64,000 nucleotides of DNA from Curtobacterium sp. MCLR17_007 (lineage in GTDB: Bacteria > Actinomycetota > Actinomycetes > Actinomycetales > Microbacteriaceae), in the NCBI RefSeq assembly GCF_003234655.2, contig NZ_CP126271.1, forward strand, positions 310,001 through 374,000. The letters run 5' to 3'. The notes beneath the pieces are model-generated. The model searched no databases, had not been told where the DNA came from, and saw only the letters and a program-made list of their open reading frames with translations. The position numbers and the translations under genes are program-made. Numbering within the stretch: the stretch's first letter is position 1; the number at the start of each line of letters is the position of its first letter. Positions 7,687 through 15,911 of this stretch are shown here, piece by piece.

Positions 7687-8886
7687 ATGCGCGCACTGAC
7701 CTGGCAGGGCACCGAGAAGGTGTCCGTCGAGACCGTCCCCGACCCGACGATCCAGGAGCCGACCGACGCGGTCGTGCGGATCACCTCCACGGCGATCTGC
7801 GGCTCCGACCTGCACCTGTACCGCGTGCTCGGCCCGTACATCGACAAGGGCGACGTCCTCGGCCACGAGCCGATGGGCATCGTCGAGGCCGTCGGCAGCG
7901 CGGTCACGAACCTGAAGGTGGGCGACCGCGTGGTCGTCCCCTTCAACATCTCCTGCGGGCACTGCTACATGTGCCAGCGCGGCCTGCAGTCCCAGTGCGA
8001 GACCACCCAGGTGACGGAGTACGGCAGCGGCGCCGCGCTCTTCGGCTACACGAAGATGTACGGCCAGGTCCCCGGTGGCCAGGCCGAGTACCTGCGCGTG
8101 CCGCACGCCGACTACGGCCCCATCGTGATCCCCGACGACGGCACGCCCGACGACCGCTGGCTGTTCCTCAGCGACATCCTGCCGACCGCGTGGCAGGCCG
8201 TGCAGTACGCCGACGTCCCCGAGGGCGGCACGCTCGCGGTGCTCGGCCTCGGCCCGGTCGGGCAGTTCGCCGCGCGCATCGGCAAGCACCTCGGCTACCG
8301 CGTGCTCGCCGTCGACCCGGAGGCCGTCCGCCGCGACCTCGGGGCGAAGTACGACGTCGAGACGTTCAACCTGTCCGACGACGTCGTGGCACAGCTCGTC
8401 GACCGGACCGACGGGCGTGGCCCCGACGCGGTCGTCGACGCGGTCGGCATGGAGGCCCACGGCAACCCGCTCGCCGGGTTCGCCCAGAGCGCGGCCGGCC
8501 TGCTGCCCGACAAGCTCGCACAGAAGGCGATCGAGACCGCCGGCGTCGACCGGCTTGCCGCCGTGCACGCGGCGATCGACATGGTCCGTCGCGGCGGCAC
8601 CGTCTCGCTGAGCGGTGTCTACGGCGGCATGGCCGACCCGATGCCGATGATGACGCTGTTCGACAAGCAGATCACGGTGCGCGAGGGACAGTGCAACGTC
8701 CGTCGCTGGATCGACGACATCATGCCGCTCGTCTCCGACCCGTCCGACCCGCTCGGCACGCTCGACCTGACCTCGCACCGCGTGTCCCTCGAGGACGCGC
8801 CGCACATGTACGAGGTCTTCCAGAAGAAGCAGGACGACTGCGTGAAGGTCGTCCTCGACCCCGCGATGGCCGCGGCCGCCGCGTGA
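7687..8886 (+). CDS. Zinc-dependent alcohol dehydrogenase (MDR family, glutathione-independent formaldehyde dehydrogenase-like)
   Basis: A 399-residue medium-chain dehydrogenase. Catalytic zinc ligands appear in CGSDLHLYR (Cys38) and GHEPMG (His and Glu near 59-60); structural-zinc cysteines are in SCGHCYMCQRGLQSQC. The cofactor fold carries VLGLGPVGQFAARIG. Length and the long insertion after residue 100 resemble glutathione-independent formaldehyde dehydrogenase-type enzymes; the substrate is not certain. ATG at 7687 follows a GAGAGGAG Shine-Dalgarno. Its stop overlaps the epimerase start, so the two form an operon. Confidence 0.92.
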   Translation: MRALTWQGTEKVSVETVPDPTIQEPTDAVVRITSTAICGSDLHLYRVLGPYIDKGDVLGHEPMGIVEAVGSAVTNLKVGDRVVVPFNISCGHCYMCQRGLQSQCETTQVTEYGSGAALFGYTKMYGQVPGGQAEYLRVPHADYGPIVIPDDGTPDDRWLFLSDILPTAWQAVQYADVPEGGTLAVLGLGPVGQFAARIGKHLGYRVLAVDPEAVRRDLGAKYDVETFNLSDDVVAQLVDRTDGRGPDAVVDAVGMEAHGNPLAGFAQSAAGLLPDKLAQKAIETAGVDRLAAVHAAIDMVRRGGTVSLSGVYGGMADPMPMMTLFDKQITVREGQCNVRRWIDDIMPLVSDPSDPLGTLDLTSHRVSLEDAPHMYEVFQKKQDDCVKVVLDPAMAAAAA

Positions 8887-9911
8887 CCCGGATCGTCGTC
8901 ACCGGGGCGACCGGCAACGTCGGCACGGCCGTGCTCCGGCGGCTCGCCGCCGAGCCGGACGTGCAGGTCGTCGGGATCGCCCGGCGTCTGCCTGACGTCC
9001 ACACCCCGCCGTACGGCGACGCCGTCTGGCACGCGGTGGACGTCGGTGCCGCCGACGCGGTCGACCAGCTGGCCGCGGTCTTCCGAGGCGCGGACGCGGT
9101 GATCCACCTGGCGTGGGCGCTCCAGCCGACGCACGACATCCCGGCGCAGTACCGGACGAACGTGGTCGGGACGGCGAACGTCCTGGCCGCGGTCGCCCGG
9201 GTCGAGGTGCCGCAGGTCGTCGTCGCGTCCTCGGTCGGGGCCTACCGCGGCGTCGACGTCGAGGGGAAGCGCCGGCGGGTCGACGAGTCGTTCCCCGCCG
9301 AGGGCATCCCGACGGCGACGTACGCGATCCACAAGGCCGAGAACGAGCGCGTGATGGACGAGTTCGCAGCGGCGTACCCGTCGGTGGTCGTGACGCGCAT
9401 GCGGCCCGGGCTGGTCTTCCAGCGGCACGCGGCGGCCGAGCTCCGGGGGCTGTTCCTCGGCCCGGTCGTCCCGATGCGCATCGTCCGGTGGATCCGCTGG
9501 TCAGTGCTGCCCCTGCCGTACGCCTTCGTGTTCCAGGCCGTGCACGCCGACGACCTCGCCGACGCGTTCTGGCGGACGGTCGACCGACGGGCCGGCGGCG
9601 CGTTCAACATCGCCGCCTCGCCGGTCCTCACACCGCCCCACATCGCGCGGGTGCTCGGCATGCGCGGTGCCGTCCGGATCCCCCTGCGCCTGCTGCGCGG
9701 GATCGTGACCCTGACGTGGCGGCTGCGCCTGCAGCCGACCGACGCCGGGTGGATCGACATCGCAGCGTCGGTCCCGGTCATGTCGACCGAGCGCGCGCGC
9801 ACGGAACTCGGTTGGGAGGCTCGGCACAGCGCCACGGACGCGCTCGGTGAGCTGGTGGCCGGGTTCGCCGACGGCACGAACGTCCCGGGGTCCGGCCCGC
9901 TGCGCGGGTAG
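8883..9911 (+). CDS. NAD-dependent epimerase/dehydratase (extended SDR)
   Basis: A 342-residue extended short-chain dehydrogenase. The N-terminal TGATGNVG is the Rossmann glycine motif, SSVGAY holds the catalytic Ser region, and YAIHK is the YxxxK pair. The C-terminus (HADDLADAFW then FNIAAS) is typical of sugar-nucleotide epimerase-like members, but the substrate cannot be named. GTG start overlaps the dehydrogenase TGA (GTGA), so expression is likely coupled to the alcohol dehydrogenase upstream. Confidence 0.9.
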   Translation: MTRIVVTGATGNVGTAVLRRLAAEPDVQVVGIARRLPDVHTPPYGDAVWHAVDVGAADAVDQLAAVFRGADAVIHLAWALQPTHDIPAQYRTNVVGTANVLAAVARVEVPQVVVASSVGAYRGVDVEGKRRRVDESFPAEGIPTATYAIHKAENERVMDEFAAAYPSVVVTRMRPGLVFQRHAAAELRGLFLGPVVPMRIVRWIRWSVLPLPYAFVFQAVHADDLADAFWRTVDRRAGGAFNIAASPVLTPPHIARVLGMRGAVRIPLRLLRGIVTLTWRLRLQPTDAGWIDIAASVPVMSTERARTELGWEARHSATDALGELVAGFADGTNVPGSGPLRG

Positions 9912-9920
9912 CCTGCTCGG

Positions 9921-10340
9921 GTGCTGTTGCCGACCGACCTGCTGGGGACCTGGACCCTGCGACGGACGGTGCTGGATCGTCGCGCCGGGCTGTCCGGGCA
10001 CGTGGTCGGCTCGACCTCGTTGTCGGTGGTCGGGCAGGACGAGGTCGCGTGGACCGAGGTGGGCACGATGCGCTTCGGCGAACGGGCGACCCCCGTGTCC
10101 CGGGCACTGTCGGTCCGTCGGGGGTCCGACGGGCGGTGGCGCGTGCACTTCGCCGACGGCCGGGTCTTCCACGACTGGGTGTGGGGCGCGACCGTCGCGC
10201 ACGCGTGCGCGCCGGACGACTACACCGGGGAGCTCGCGGGCGACGCGTCGCGGTGGACGGTCCGCTGGGACGCGGTCGGGCCGGCGAAGGACTACCGCCT
10301 GGACAGCGTGCTCGACGGTCGGGTCGACCCGGCAGACTGA
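9921..10340 (+). CDS. DUF6314 family protein
   Basis: A 139-residue soluble protein recognisable as DUF6314: opening LLGTWTLRRTVLDR, central HFADGRVFHDW, then AHACAPDDYTGEL and the closing GPAKDYRLDSVL. The family is a small lipocalin-like barrel of unknown function common in actinobacteria and proteobacteria. GTG start at 9921 lies 6 nt after the hexamer TAGCCT with no Shine-Dalgarno, suggesting its own leaderless transcript although it follows the epimerase by only 9 bp. Confidence 0.8.
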   Translation: MLLPTDLLGTWTLRRTVLDRRAGLSGHVVGSTSLSVVGQDEVAWTEVGTMRFGERATPVSRALSVRRGSDGRWRVHFADGRVFHDWVWGATVAHACAPDDYTGELAGDASRWTVRWDAVGPAKDYRLDSVLDGRVDPAD

Positions 10341-10344
10341 GTGC

Positions 10345-11022
10345 ATGGCCCGCACCTCCGGCAAGTCCTCCGGCACCGACGCCCCGCGCATCTCGCTGAC
10401 CGAGCCCGCCGACCTGACCGACTGGCGGCCCGGACCCGGCGACGTGCTGTCGGGTGACCGCATCGACGGGCGACGGATCGCGGCGCTCGACGTGGCCGGT
10501 GAGCGCCTGCCCGACCTCGAGCTCGAGGCGTGCGTGATCGAGGAGTGGCACGCCGACGGAGCCGACCTGCGCGGCCTCCGGATCCACGACTGCGTGGTCG
10601 AGTCGCTCGATGCACCGGTCCTGCGTGCGTCGAGCAGCACCTGGCGCGACGTCCGGATCGGCGGGGGCCGTGTCGGATCGGCCGAGCTGTACGACGCCGG
10701 GCTGAGCGGTGTCGAGTTCGTCGGGATGAAGCTCGGGTTCGTGAACCTGCGCGGAGCGACGGTGACGGACATGGTGTTCCGCGACTGCGTCATCGACGAG
10801 CTCGACATCGCCGACGCCCGGCTGCTGCGCGTGTCCTTCGAGGGGACCCGCATCCGCGCGGCGGAGGGCTCGAACACGAGCATCGCGCACGTGGACCTGC
10901 GCGCGGCCGACCTGGACCGGGTGGAGCGGCTCGAGGGCTTCCGCGGTGCGACGATCGGCAGCGACCAGCTGTACACGCTGGCGCCGTTGCTCGCGGCCCA
11001 GGCCGGCTACCGCGTCGACTGA
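10345..11022 (+). CDS. Pentapeptide-repeat-like protein
   Basis: A 225-residue protein with degenerate pentapeptide repeats through most of its length, visible as A(D/N)LxG-type runs such as GADLRGLRIHDCVV, MKLGFVNLRGATVTDMVFRDCVIDELDIADA and VDLRAADLDRVERLEG. Such repeats fold as a right-handed beta helix; some relatives protect DNA gyrase, most have no known role. ATG at 10345 lies 6 nt after CAGACT. It follows DUF6314 by 4 bp and ends just before a repeat cluster. Confidence 0.8.
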   Translation: MARTSGKSSGTDAPRISLTEPADLTDWRPGPGDVLSGDRIDGRRIAALDVAGERLPDLELEACVIEEWHADGADLRGLRIHDCVVESLDAPVLRASSSTWRDVRIGGGRVGSAELYDAGLSGVEFVGMKLGFVNLRGATVTDMVFRDCVIDELDIADARLLRVSFEGTRIRAAEGSNTSIAHVDLRAADLDRVERLEGFRGATIGSDQLYTLAPLLAAQAGYRVD

Positions 11023-11044
11023 GGGGCACCAGCGCGCGGCCCGG

Positions 11045-11140
11045 GTGCGAGGCTGATCGCGCGGTGCGAGGTTGGTTCCTCGCACGGGGCGATCAACCTC
11101 GCACCACGGATCAACCTCGCACCAGTGGTCAACCTCGCAC
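11045..11140. repeat. 18-bp direct repeats and inverted copies of GTGCGAGGTTGATC
   Basis: Three direct units of GATCAACCTCGCAC start at 11091, 11109 and 11127 (18-bp period; the last reads GGTCAACC). Two inverted copies start at 11045 (GTGCGAGGCTGATC) and 11064, plus a half unit at 11079. The cluster can fold into several alternative stems between two convergent genes and may act as terminator. The last unit contains the stop codon of the minus-strand reductase. Confidence 0.85.
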
Positions 11141-12097
11141 GGTGCTCAGCGCGGCCGCCAGGTCGGCCTGGATCAGGTCGCCGTGCACCGCCGCTCCTGC
11201 CGTGGTCCCGGCTGCGGCGGACACGATCACCGTGGCCATCGGCGACGCCACGTTCCCCACGGCCCAGACCCCCGGGACGTCGGTCGCGCCCGTCGGCCCG
11301 GCGGACACCGCGCTGCCGAAGCGGAAGTCGCCAATGAACTGATCCACGGCGACCAGGGCGAGCCCCTCGAGGCCGTCGACCCGCGCCTCGGCCGTGCTCG
11401 CGGCCGCAAGTGCGTCGAGCTCGACCGTGGACCCGCTGGCGAGGGCGACCCCGGTCAGCGCGCCGTCCGTGGCGAGTACCTGCACCACTGAGTCGTCCAC
11501 CACGGTGATGCCCCGGGCAGCGAGACCGGCACGAGCAGCGTCGTCCGCGAGCGCGGGGTCCGTCACGAACACCGTCACGTGCTCGCTCAGCGCCCGCCAC
11601 ATGAGTGCCTGGTGTGCCCCGAACGGCGTCGTCACGAGCACACCGATGTGGCTGTCACGGACCTCCCACCCGTGGCAGAACGGACAGTGCACCACGCCGC
11701 GACCCCACTGCTCCGCCAGGCCCGGCACGTCCGGCAGGACGTCCACGGCGCCGGAGGCGACGACCACCCGTCGGGCGGTCACGGTCTCGCCGGTGTCGAG
11801 GGTCGCGGTGAACCCGACCGGGTCGCTGGCGGTGAGGGGTGTCGCGGAGGCGGCCACGATCCTCCCGGCCGTGGACCGGACGCCGTACTGCGCGACCTCC
11901 TCGCGGCCGATGCGGGTGAGTTCGCGCGGACCGGCGCCCTCGCGACCCAGGTAGTTGTGCACGCCATCGGCCGGGGCGTTGCGGGGTTCGCCCGCGTCCA
12001 CCACCAGCACGGAGCGGCGTGAGCGACCGAGGATGAGTGCGGCGGCGAGGCCGGCGGCGCCACCACCGATGACGAGGACGTCGAAGGAGTCAGACAT
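11129..12097 (-). CDS. NAD(P)/FAD-dependent oxidoreductase, thioredoxin reductase-like
   Basis: A 322-residue flavoprotein. The FAD site is VLVIGGGAAGLAAAL at residues 7-21; a CPFC motif (HCPFCHGWEVRD, about residue 138) matches the redox-active pair of thioredoxin reductase relatives; VWAVGNVASP near residue 285 is the second FAD contact (usually GD). The NADPH-binding glycine motif is weak (HIGVLVTTPFGAH), so cofactor use may differ from true TrxR. It is divergent from an XRE-cupin regulator 65 bp away, a common pairing. The stop codon lies in an intergenic repeat unit. Confidence 0.88.
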   Translation of the reverse strand: MSDSFDVLVIGGGAAGLAAALILGRSRRSVLVVDAGEPRNAPADGVHNYLGREGAGPRELTRIGREEVAQYGVRSTAGRIVAASATPLTASDPVGFTATLDTGETVTARRVVVASGAVDVLPDVPGLAEQWGRGVVHCPFCHGWEVRDSHIGVLVTTPFGAHQALMWRALSEHVTVFVTDPALADDAARAGLAARGITVVDDSVVQVLATDGALTGVALASGSTVELDALAAASTAEARVDGLEGLALVAVDQFIGDFRFGSAVSAGPTGATDVPGVWAVGNVASPMATVIVSAAAGTTAGAAVHGDLIQADLAAALSTVRG

Positions 12098-12162
12098 GCG
12101 CTCATCGTGCGAGGTCGAGCCGGAAACGGCAACGATCCTTGCTGCTCTGGCAAAATGGCGGG

Positions 12163-12771
12163 ATGGCTCATGGACACCAGGACCGACTCCCCGCGCGCAC
12201 GACGGCCGAGGTCGTCGGCGGGGTCGGGCCTCGGTTGCGTGCGCTCCGGCAGCGTCGGGACGTCACGCTCGCCGCACTGGCGACGGAGACGGGGATCTCG
12301 GTCAGCACGCTCTCGCGGCTCGAGGCGGGGCAGCGGAAGCCGACGCTCGAGCTGCTGCTGCCCTTGGCCCGCGCCTACCAGGTGCCGCTCGACGACCTGG
12401 TGGGGGCGCCGCAGACCGGCGACCCGCGGGTGCACCTGCAGCCCGAGATGCACGGTGGTCGGGTGGTGGTGCCGCTGACCCGGCGGACCGGAGGCGTGCG
12501 CTCGTTCAAGCAGCTGTTCCCGGCGCACTCGCCCGGGGGTGAGCCCGACCTGCGGACGCACGAGGGCTACGAGTGGCTCTACGTCCTGTCGGGGCGGCTG
12601 CGCCTGCTGCTCGGGGAGCGCGACCTCGACCTCGGCCCGGGCGAGGTCGTCGAGTTCGACACGCACACGCCGCACTGGATCGGGAACGTCACCGACCAGG
12701 TGACCGAGGTGCTCTGCCTGTACGGGCCGCAGGGGGAGCGGGCGCACGTGCGATCACGGCCGGCGGGGTGA
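12163..12771 (+). CDS. XRE-family transcriptional regulator with cupin domain
   Basis: A 202-residue regulator. Residues about 25-80 form an XRE helix-turn-helix (LRALRQRRDVTLAALA then GISVSTLSRLEAGQRKPTLELLLPLA). Residues about 120-190 form a cupin sensor barrel (HEGYEWLYVLSGRLRLLLGE then HTPHWIGN). Probably senses a small ligand and controls the divergent FAD reductase. ATG at 12163 lies 6 nt after CAAAAT without a Shine-Dalgarno. It ends 6 bp before a convergent lipoprotein gene. Confidence 0.9.
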   Translation: MAHGHQDRLPARTTAEVVGGVGPRLRALRQRRDVTLAALATETGISVSTLSRLEAGQRKPTLELLLPLARAYQVPLDDLVGAPQTGDPRVHLQPEMHGGRVVVPLTRRTGGVRSFKQLFPAHSPGGEPDLRTHEGYEWLYVLSGRLRLLLGERDLDLGPGEVVEFDTHTPHWIGNVTDQVTEVLCLYGPQGERAHVRSRPAG

Positions 12772-12777
12772 CCGGCG

Positions 12778-13470
12778 TCAGAACACGTGCGCCATCACGT
12801 CGTCGAGCAGCCCCGTCGTCGGGACGTTCGCCTGCTTGATCTCGATCCCGATGTCACCGAGGGTGAAGTAGGTGGTGCCGAGCTGCACGCCGTACTGCTC
12901 GTCCGTCGAGACCTCCTGGCACCAGTAGCCCTGACCATCCCGTGCACAGTCGATGCCCGGCAGGTCCCGCAGCGCGCCCACTGCCGCCGACGAATCGACC
13001 ACCCCGACGTCGATGGCCATGGTCGTGATGTCCGCACGAGGGTCGCGCCAGACGCAGTACAGACGCTTGCCGTCGGACTGCCGCACCGGGTCGAAGACCG
13101 ACTTCGGGATCGCGACGGGCGACCCGACGACCGCCGGGTCGTTGAGCGGCGCGTTCGCGAACTTCCAGCGCCCTGCCGTCAGCAGCCCCTCGCACGTCGC
13201 CGGGACGGTGCCGCTGGCGTCGGCCCCCGCAGCGGGCGTCGTGGTCGAGGTCGGACGCGGTGTCGTGGAACCCGCGCCGTCGTCCGGCGTGGACCCGGCC
13301 GCGGCGGTGCTCGTCGGGGCGGGTGTCGTCGCGGTGCCTCCGGTCGGGCTCGCCGATCCATCCGGCTGCGCGGCACCACCCGTGCAACCAGCGAGCAGGA
13401 AGGCTGCGGCCAGCCCTCCGGCGAGAGCGAGCAGTCGTGTGCGGTGTGTCCGTGTCGTCCCCCGGGTCAT
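12778..13470 (-). CDS. Hypothetical lipoprotein
   Basis: A 230-residue secreted protein of unknown function. The signal peptide ends in the lipobox LAGC at about residue 29, followed by a long Ser/Thr/Pro/Gly/Ala linker (to about residue 88) and a compact C-terminal domain with four cysteines (CEGLL, YCVWRDP, IDCARDG, YWCQEV) that could form two disulfides. This layout is common in actinobacterial surface lipoproteins. No family is recognised. It has its own transcription unit, convergent with the XRE gene. Confidence 0.75.
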   Translation of the reverse strand: MTRGTTRTHRTRLLALAGGLAAAFLLAGCTGGAAQPDGSASPTGGTATTPAPTSTAAAGSTPDDGAGSTTPRPTSTTTPAAGADASGTVPATCEGLLTAGRWKFANAPLNDPAVVGSPVAIPKSVFDPVRQSDGKRLYCVWRDPRADITTMAIDVGVVDSSAAVGALRDLPGIDCARDGQGYWCQEVSTDEQYGVQLGTTYFTLGDIGIEIKQANVPTTGLLDDVMAHVF

Positions 13471-13563
13471 GGCTCCGACACTAGGAGCCCGATGACGGCG
13501 GAGCCCGCCCCGTGACCGGATCGTTGTCCGGCGTGGCAGGCCGCGCGGGTGGTCGCGCGGGGC

Positions 13564-14559
13564 TCAGCCGCGCCAGACCACCCGTGGCGCGAGCAGGCGG
13601 TGTCCGGTCCCCGCCGGCAGCACGGAGCGGCCGGCGCCCATGAGCAGCTCGACCGCCGCCGAGGCCACGTCGACCAGCGGCTGCTCGACACTCGACAGCC
13701 CGACCGCCGCGGCGACGGGGGTGTCGTCGTACCCGACGACGGGGACCTCGGCGCCGAACGCGAACCGCGCACCGAGCGCCAGGGTGTCGGAGGCGCACAC
13801 CAGGGCGTCGGGACGGGCCCCGGTCTCGAACGCTGCCTGCACCGCGTGGGTCGCGGCGGCGACGTCGTCCTCGCACGACAAGTCCAGACCGGCTGCGGGC
13901 TCGTCCCCGGTCGCCTCGACGACGGCGTCGTGCCAGCCACGCCGCCGCTCGTCGCCCTGACCGGACGGGCTCGGCCAGCCGAGGAACCCGATCCGCCGGT
14001 GTCCGGCCGCCAGCAGGTGGGCCGTGGCCTCGTGCGCACCGGCGCGTCCGTCGACGTCCACCCACGGGTGCGGTGCCGCGTCCATGTCCGGGATGCCCCA
14101 TGGTCGGCCGAACGTGACGAAGGGGACGTCGTTCGCGGCGAGCCAGGTGGTGCGCGGGTCGTCGTGGAACGTCGACGTCAGCACGAAGCCGTCGACGTCC
14201 GAGCCCTCGACCAGGCGTTCGAACTGTCGGACCTCGTCCTCGGGGTCGGTCGCCGTGAACAGCAGGATGCGCATGCCGCGTTCGTCGGCGGCGTCGACCA
14301 GGGCGTGCAGGAAGCGGTCGAGCACGGCGCCGGAGATCCCGTGCACCCGCTCGAGGCGGACACCGAGCGTCGAGCTCTGCCGCGTGCGGAGCCGACGAGC
14401 GGACGCGTGCGGTCGGTAGCCGAGGTCTCGGATCGCGTCCTGCACGCGCGTCAAGGTCGTCGGCCGCACCACGTCGGGTCGGTTCAGCGCGTTCGACACC
14501 GTCTGGCGTGAGACCCCGGCCGCAGCGGCGACGTCGGCGACGGTGGCGGGATGCGACAT
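13564..14559 (-). CDS. LacI-family transcriptional regulator of the sugar importer
   Basis: A 331-residue LacI/GalR regulator. The HTH is at the very start (TVADVAAAAGVSRQTVSNALN, residues 6-26) with the hinge helix SARRLRTRQSS, then the periplasmic-binding-protein-like sensor. ATG at 14557-14559 was chosen because the HTH begins right after it; the open frame upstream is not conserved-looking. It is divergent from the sugar binding-protein gene, with a TTTGATCGATCAAA operator between them, so it most likely represses that operon and itself until an alpha-glucoside or similar inducer binds. A gap of 93 bp to the next gene holds nothing obvious. Confidence 0.93.
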   Translation of the reverse strand: MSHPATVADVAAAAGVSRQTVSNALNRPDVVRPTTLTRVQDAIRDLGYRPHASARRLRTRQSSTLGVRLERVHGISGAVLDRFLHALVDAADERGMRILLFTATDPEDEVRQFERLVEGSDVDGFVLTSTFHDDPRTTWLAANDVPFVTFGRPWGIPDMDAAPHPWVDVDGRAGAHEATAHLLAAGHRRIGFLGWPSPSGQGDERRRGWHDAVVEATGDEPAAGLDLSCEDDVAAATHAVQAAFETGARPDALVCASDTLALGARFAFGAEVPVVGYDDTPVAAAVGLSSVEQPLVDVASAAVELLMGAGRSVLPAGTGHRLLAPRVVWRG

Positions 14560-14599
14560 GGGGTTCACGGTAGCGCCCCAGAGGTGTACCTTCGAGCTG

Positions 14600-14613
14600 T
14601 TTGATCGATCAAA
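14600..14613. promoter_or_regulatory. LacI-type operator TTTGATCGATCAAA
   Basis: Perfect 14-bp palindrome 40 bp upstream of the LacI start and 41 bp upstream of the sugar binding-protein start. The central CG and TTGATCGATCAA form match LacI-family operators. A weaker half-site (TTGAACGATCCAA) follows directly. Assignment to the adjacent LacI protein is inferred from position. Confidence 0.8.
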
Positions 14614-14653
14614 TTGAACGATCCAACGACGACTCGACGAGGAGTACCCCCTG

Positions 14654-15907
14654 ATGCAACGACGCACAGCACGCATGCTGACCGCGGGCGCGATGGCGCT
14701 CACCGCGGCACTCACCCTCTCCGCCTGCGGTTCGGGCTTCCAGAGCTCCGGCGGCTCCGACTCCGGAAAGCTGACCTCGAGCGGGTCCGACCTGTCGGTC
14801 CTGATCGGGTCGTCCGGCGACGCCGAGACCGCCGCCGTCAAGAGCGCAGCCGCCGCCTGGTCGAAGACCTCGGGCACCGGCGTCTCGGTGCAGCCCGCCA
14901 ACAACCTCGACCAGCAGCTCGCGCAGGGCTTCGCCTCGGGCAAGCCCGCCGACGTCTTCTACGTGTCCACCGGGTCGCTCACCGGGTACGCCACGAACGG
15001 CTCGCTGCTGGCGTACGGCGACGACCTGAAGGACAAGGCCGACTTCTACCCGACGCTCACCAAGTCGTTCACGGTCGACGACAAGCTGTACTGCGCGCCC
15101 AAGGACTTCTCGACCCTGGCGCTGTTCATCAACACCGCCGACTGGAAAGCCGCCGGGCTCACCGACAGCGACGTCCCGACCACATGGGACCAGCTCGCCG
15201 AGGTCGCGAAGAAGCTCACCCGCGACGGCCACGTCGGCCTGGGGATGAGCCCGCAGTACGAGCGCCTCGGGGCGTTCATGGCGCAGGCGGGCGGCGCGCT
15301 GACGAACGCCGACCAGACGAAGGCCACCGCTGACTCTGCGGCCAACGTCAAGGCCCTGCAGTACGTGAAGGGCCTGCTGACCAGCGGTTCCACGAAGTTC
15401 TCGAGCGACCTCGGCGAGAGCTGGGGTGGCGACGCGTTCGGCAAGGGCAAGGCGGCGATGACCGTCGAGGGCAACTGGCTGACCGGCGCGATGTCGTCGA
15501 GCTACCCGGACGTCGACTACAAGGTCGTCGCACTGCCCAAGGGTCCCGCTGGGGCGGGCACGCTGCAGTTCACGAACTGCTGGGGCATCGCGAAGGCCTC
15601 GAAGAACCAGAAGGCGGCGCTGGCCTTCGTCGAGCAGATGACGAGTACGAAGCAGCAGCTGTCGTTCGCCAAGTCGTTCGGTGTGATGCCGAGCGTCGAG
15701 TCCGCGGCGAGCACCTGGAAGCAGGACTACCCGCAGTACGCGGCGTTCCTCGACCAGGCCTCGAGCGCGCAGGGCGTCCCGAACAAGCCGGGCACCGCCG
15801 ACGTCATCGCGGACTTCGACTCCAAGCTCGGCAGCCTGGCGTCGACCGACCCGCAGACGCTGCTCGAGGGCGTGCAGAAGAACATGACCGCGGCGCTGAA
15901 GGGCTGA
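14654..15907 (+). CDS. Sugar ABC transporter substrate-binding lipoprotein (SBP family 1)
   Basis: A 417-residue extracellular solute-binding protein of the maltose/multiple-sugar type. The signal peptide ends in the lipobox LSAC (about residue 26). Typical features are the DVFYVSTGSLTGYA segment, the CAPKDFSTLALFINTADW hinge strand and GKAAMTVEGNWL near residue 275. ATG follows GGAG. It is first in an operon with two permeases and a glycosidase, under the LacI operator upstream. The substrate is probably an alpha-linked glucoside given the glycosidase, but this is an inference. Confidence 0.94.
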   Translation: MQRRTARMLTAGAMALTAALTLSACGSGFQSSGGSDSGKLTSSGSDLSVLIGSSGDAETAAVKSAAAAWSKTSGTGVSVQPANNLDQQLAQGFASGKPADVFYVSTGSLTGYATNGSLLAYGDDLKDKADFYPTLTKSFTVDDKLYCAPKDFSTLALFINTADWKAAGLTDSDVPTTWDQLAEVAKKLTRDGHVGLGMSPQYERLGAFMAQAGGALTNADQTKATADSAANVKALQYVKGLLTSGSTKFSSDLGESWGGDAFGKGKAAMTVEGNWLTGAMSSSYPDVDYKVVALPKGPAGAGTLQFTNCWGIAKASKNQKAALAFVEQMTSTKQQLSFAKSFGVMPSVESAASTWKQDYPQYAAFLDQASSAQGVPNKPGTADVIADFDSKLGSLASTDPQTLLEGVQKNMTAALKG

Positions 15908-15911
15908 GACC

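Noticed and set aside
4728..7949. Long minus-strand open frame through TSUP and AlkD
   Set aside because: Only the polysaccharide deacetylase and the NTF2-like remnant are believable on this strand; the rest is antisense.
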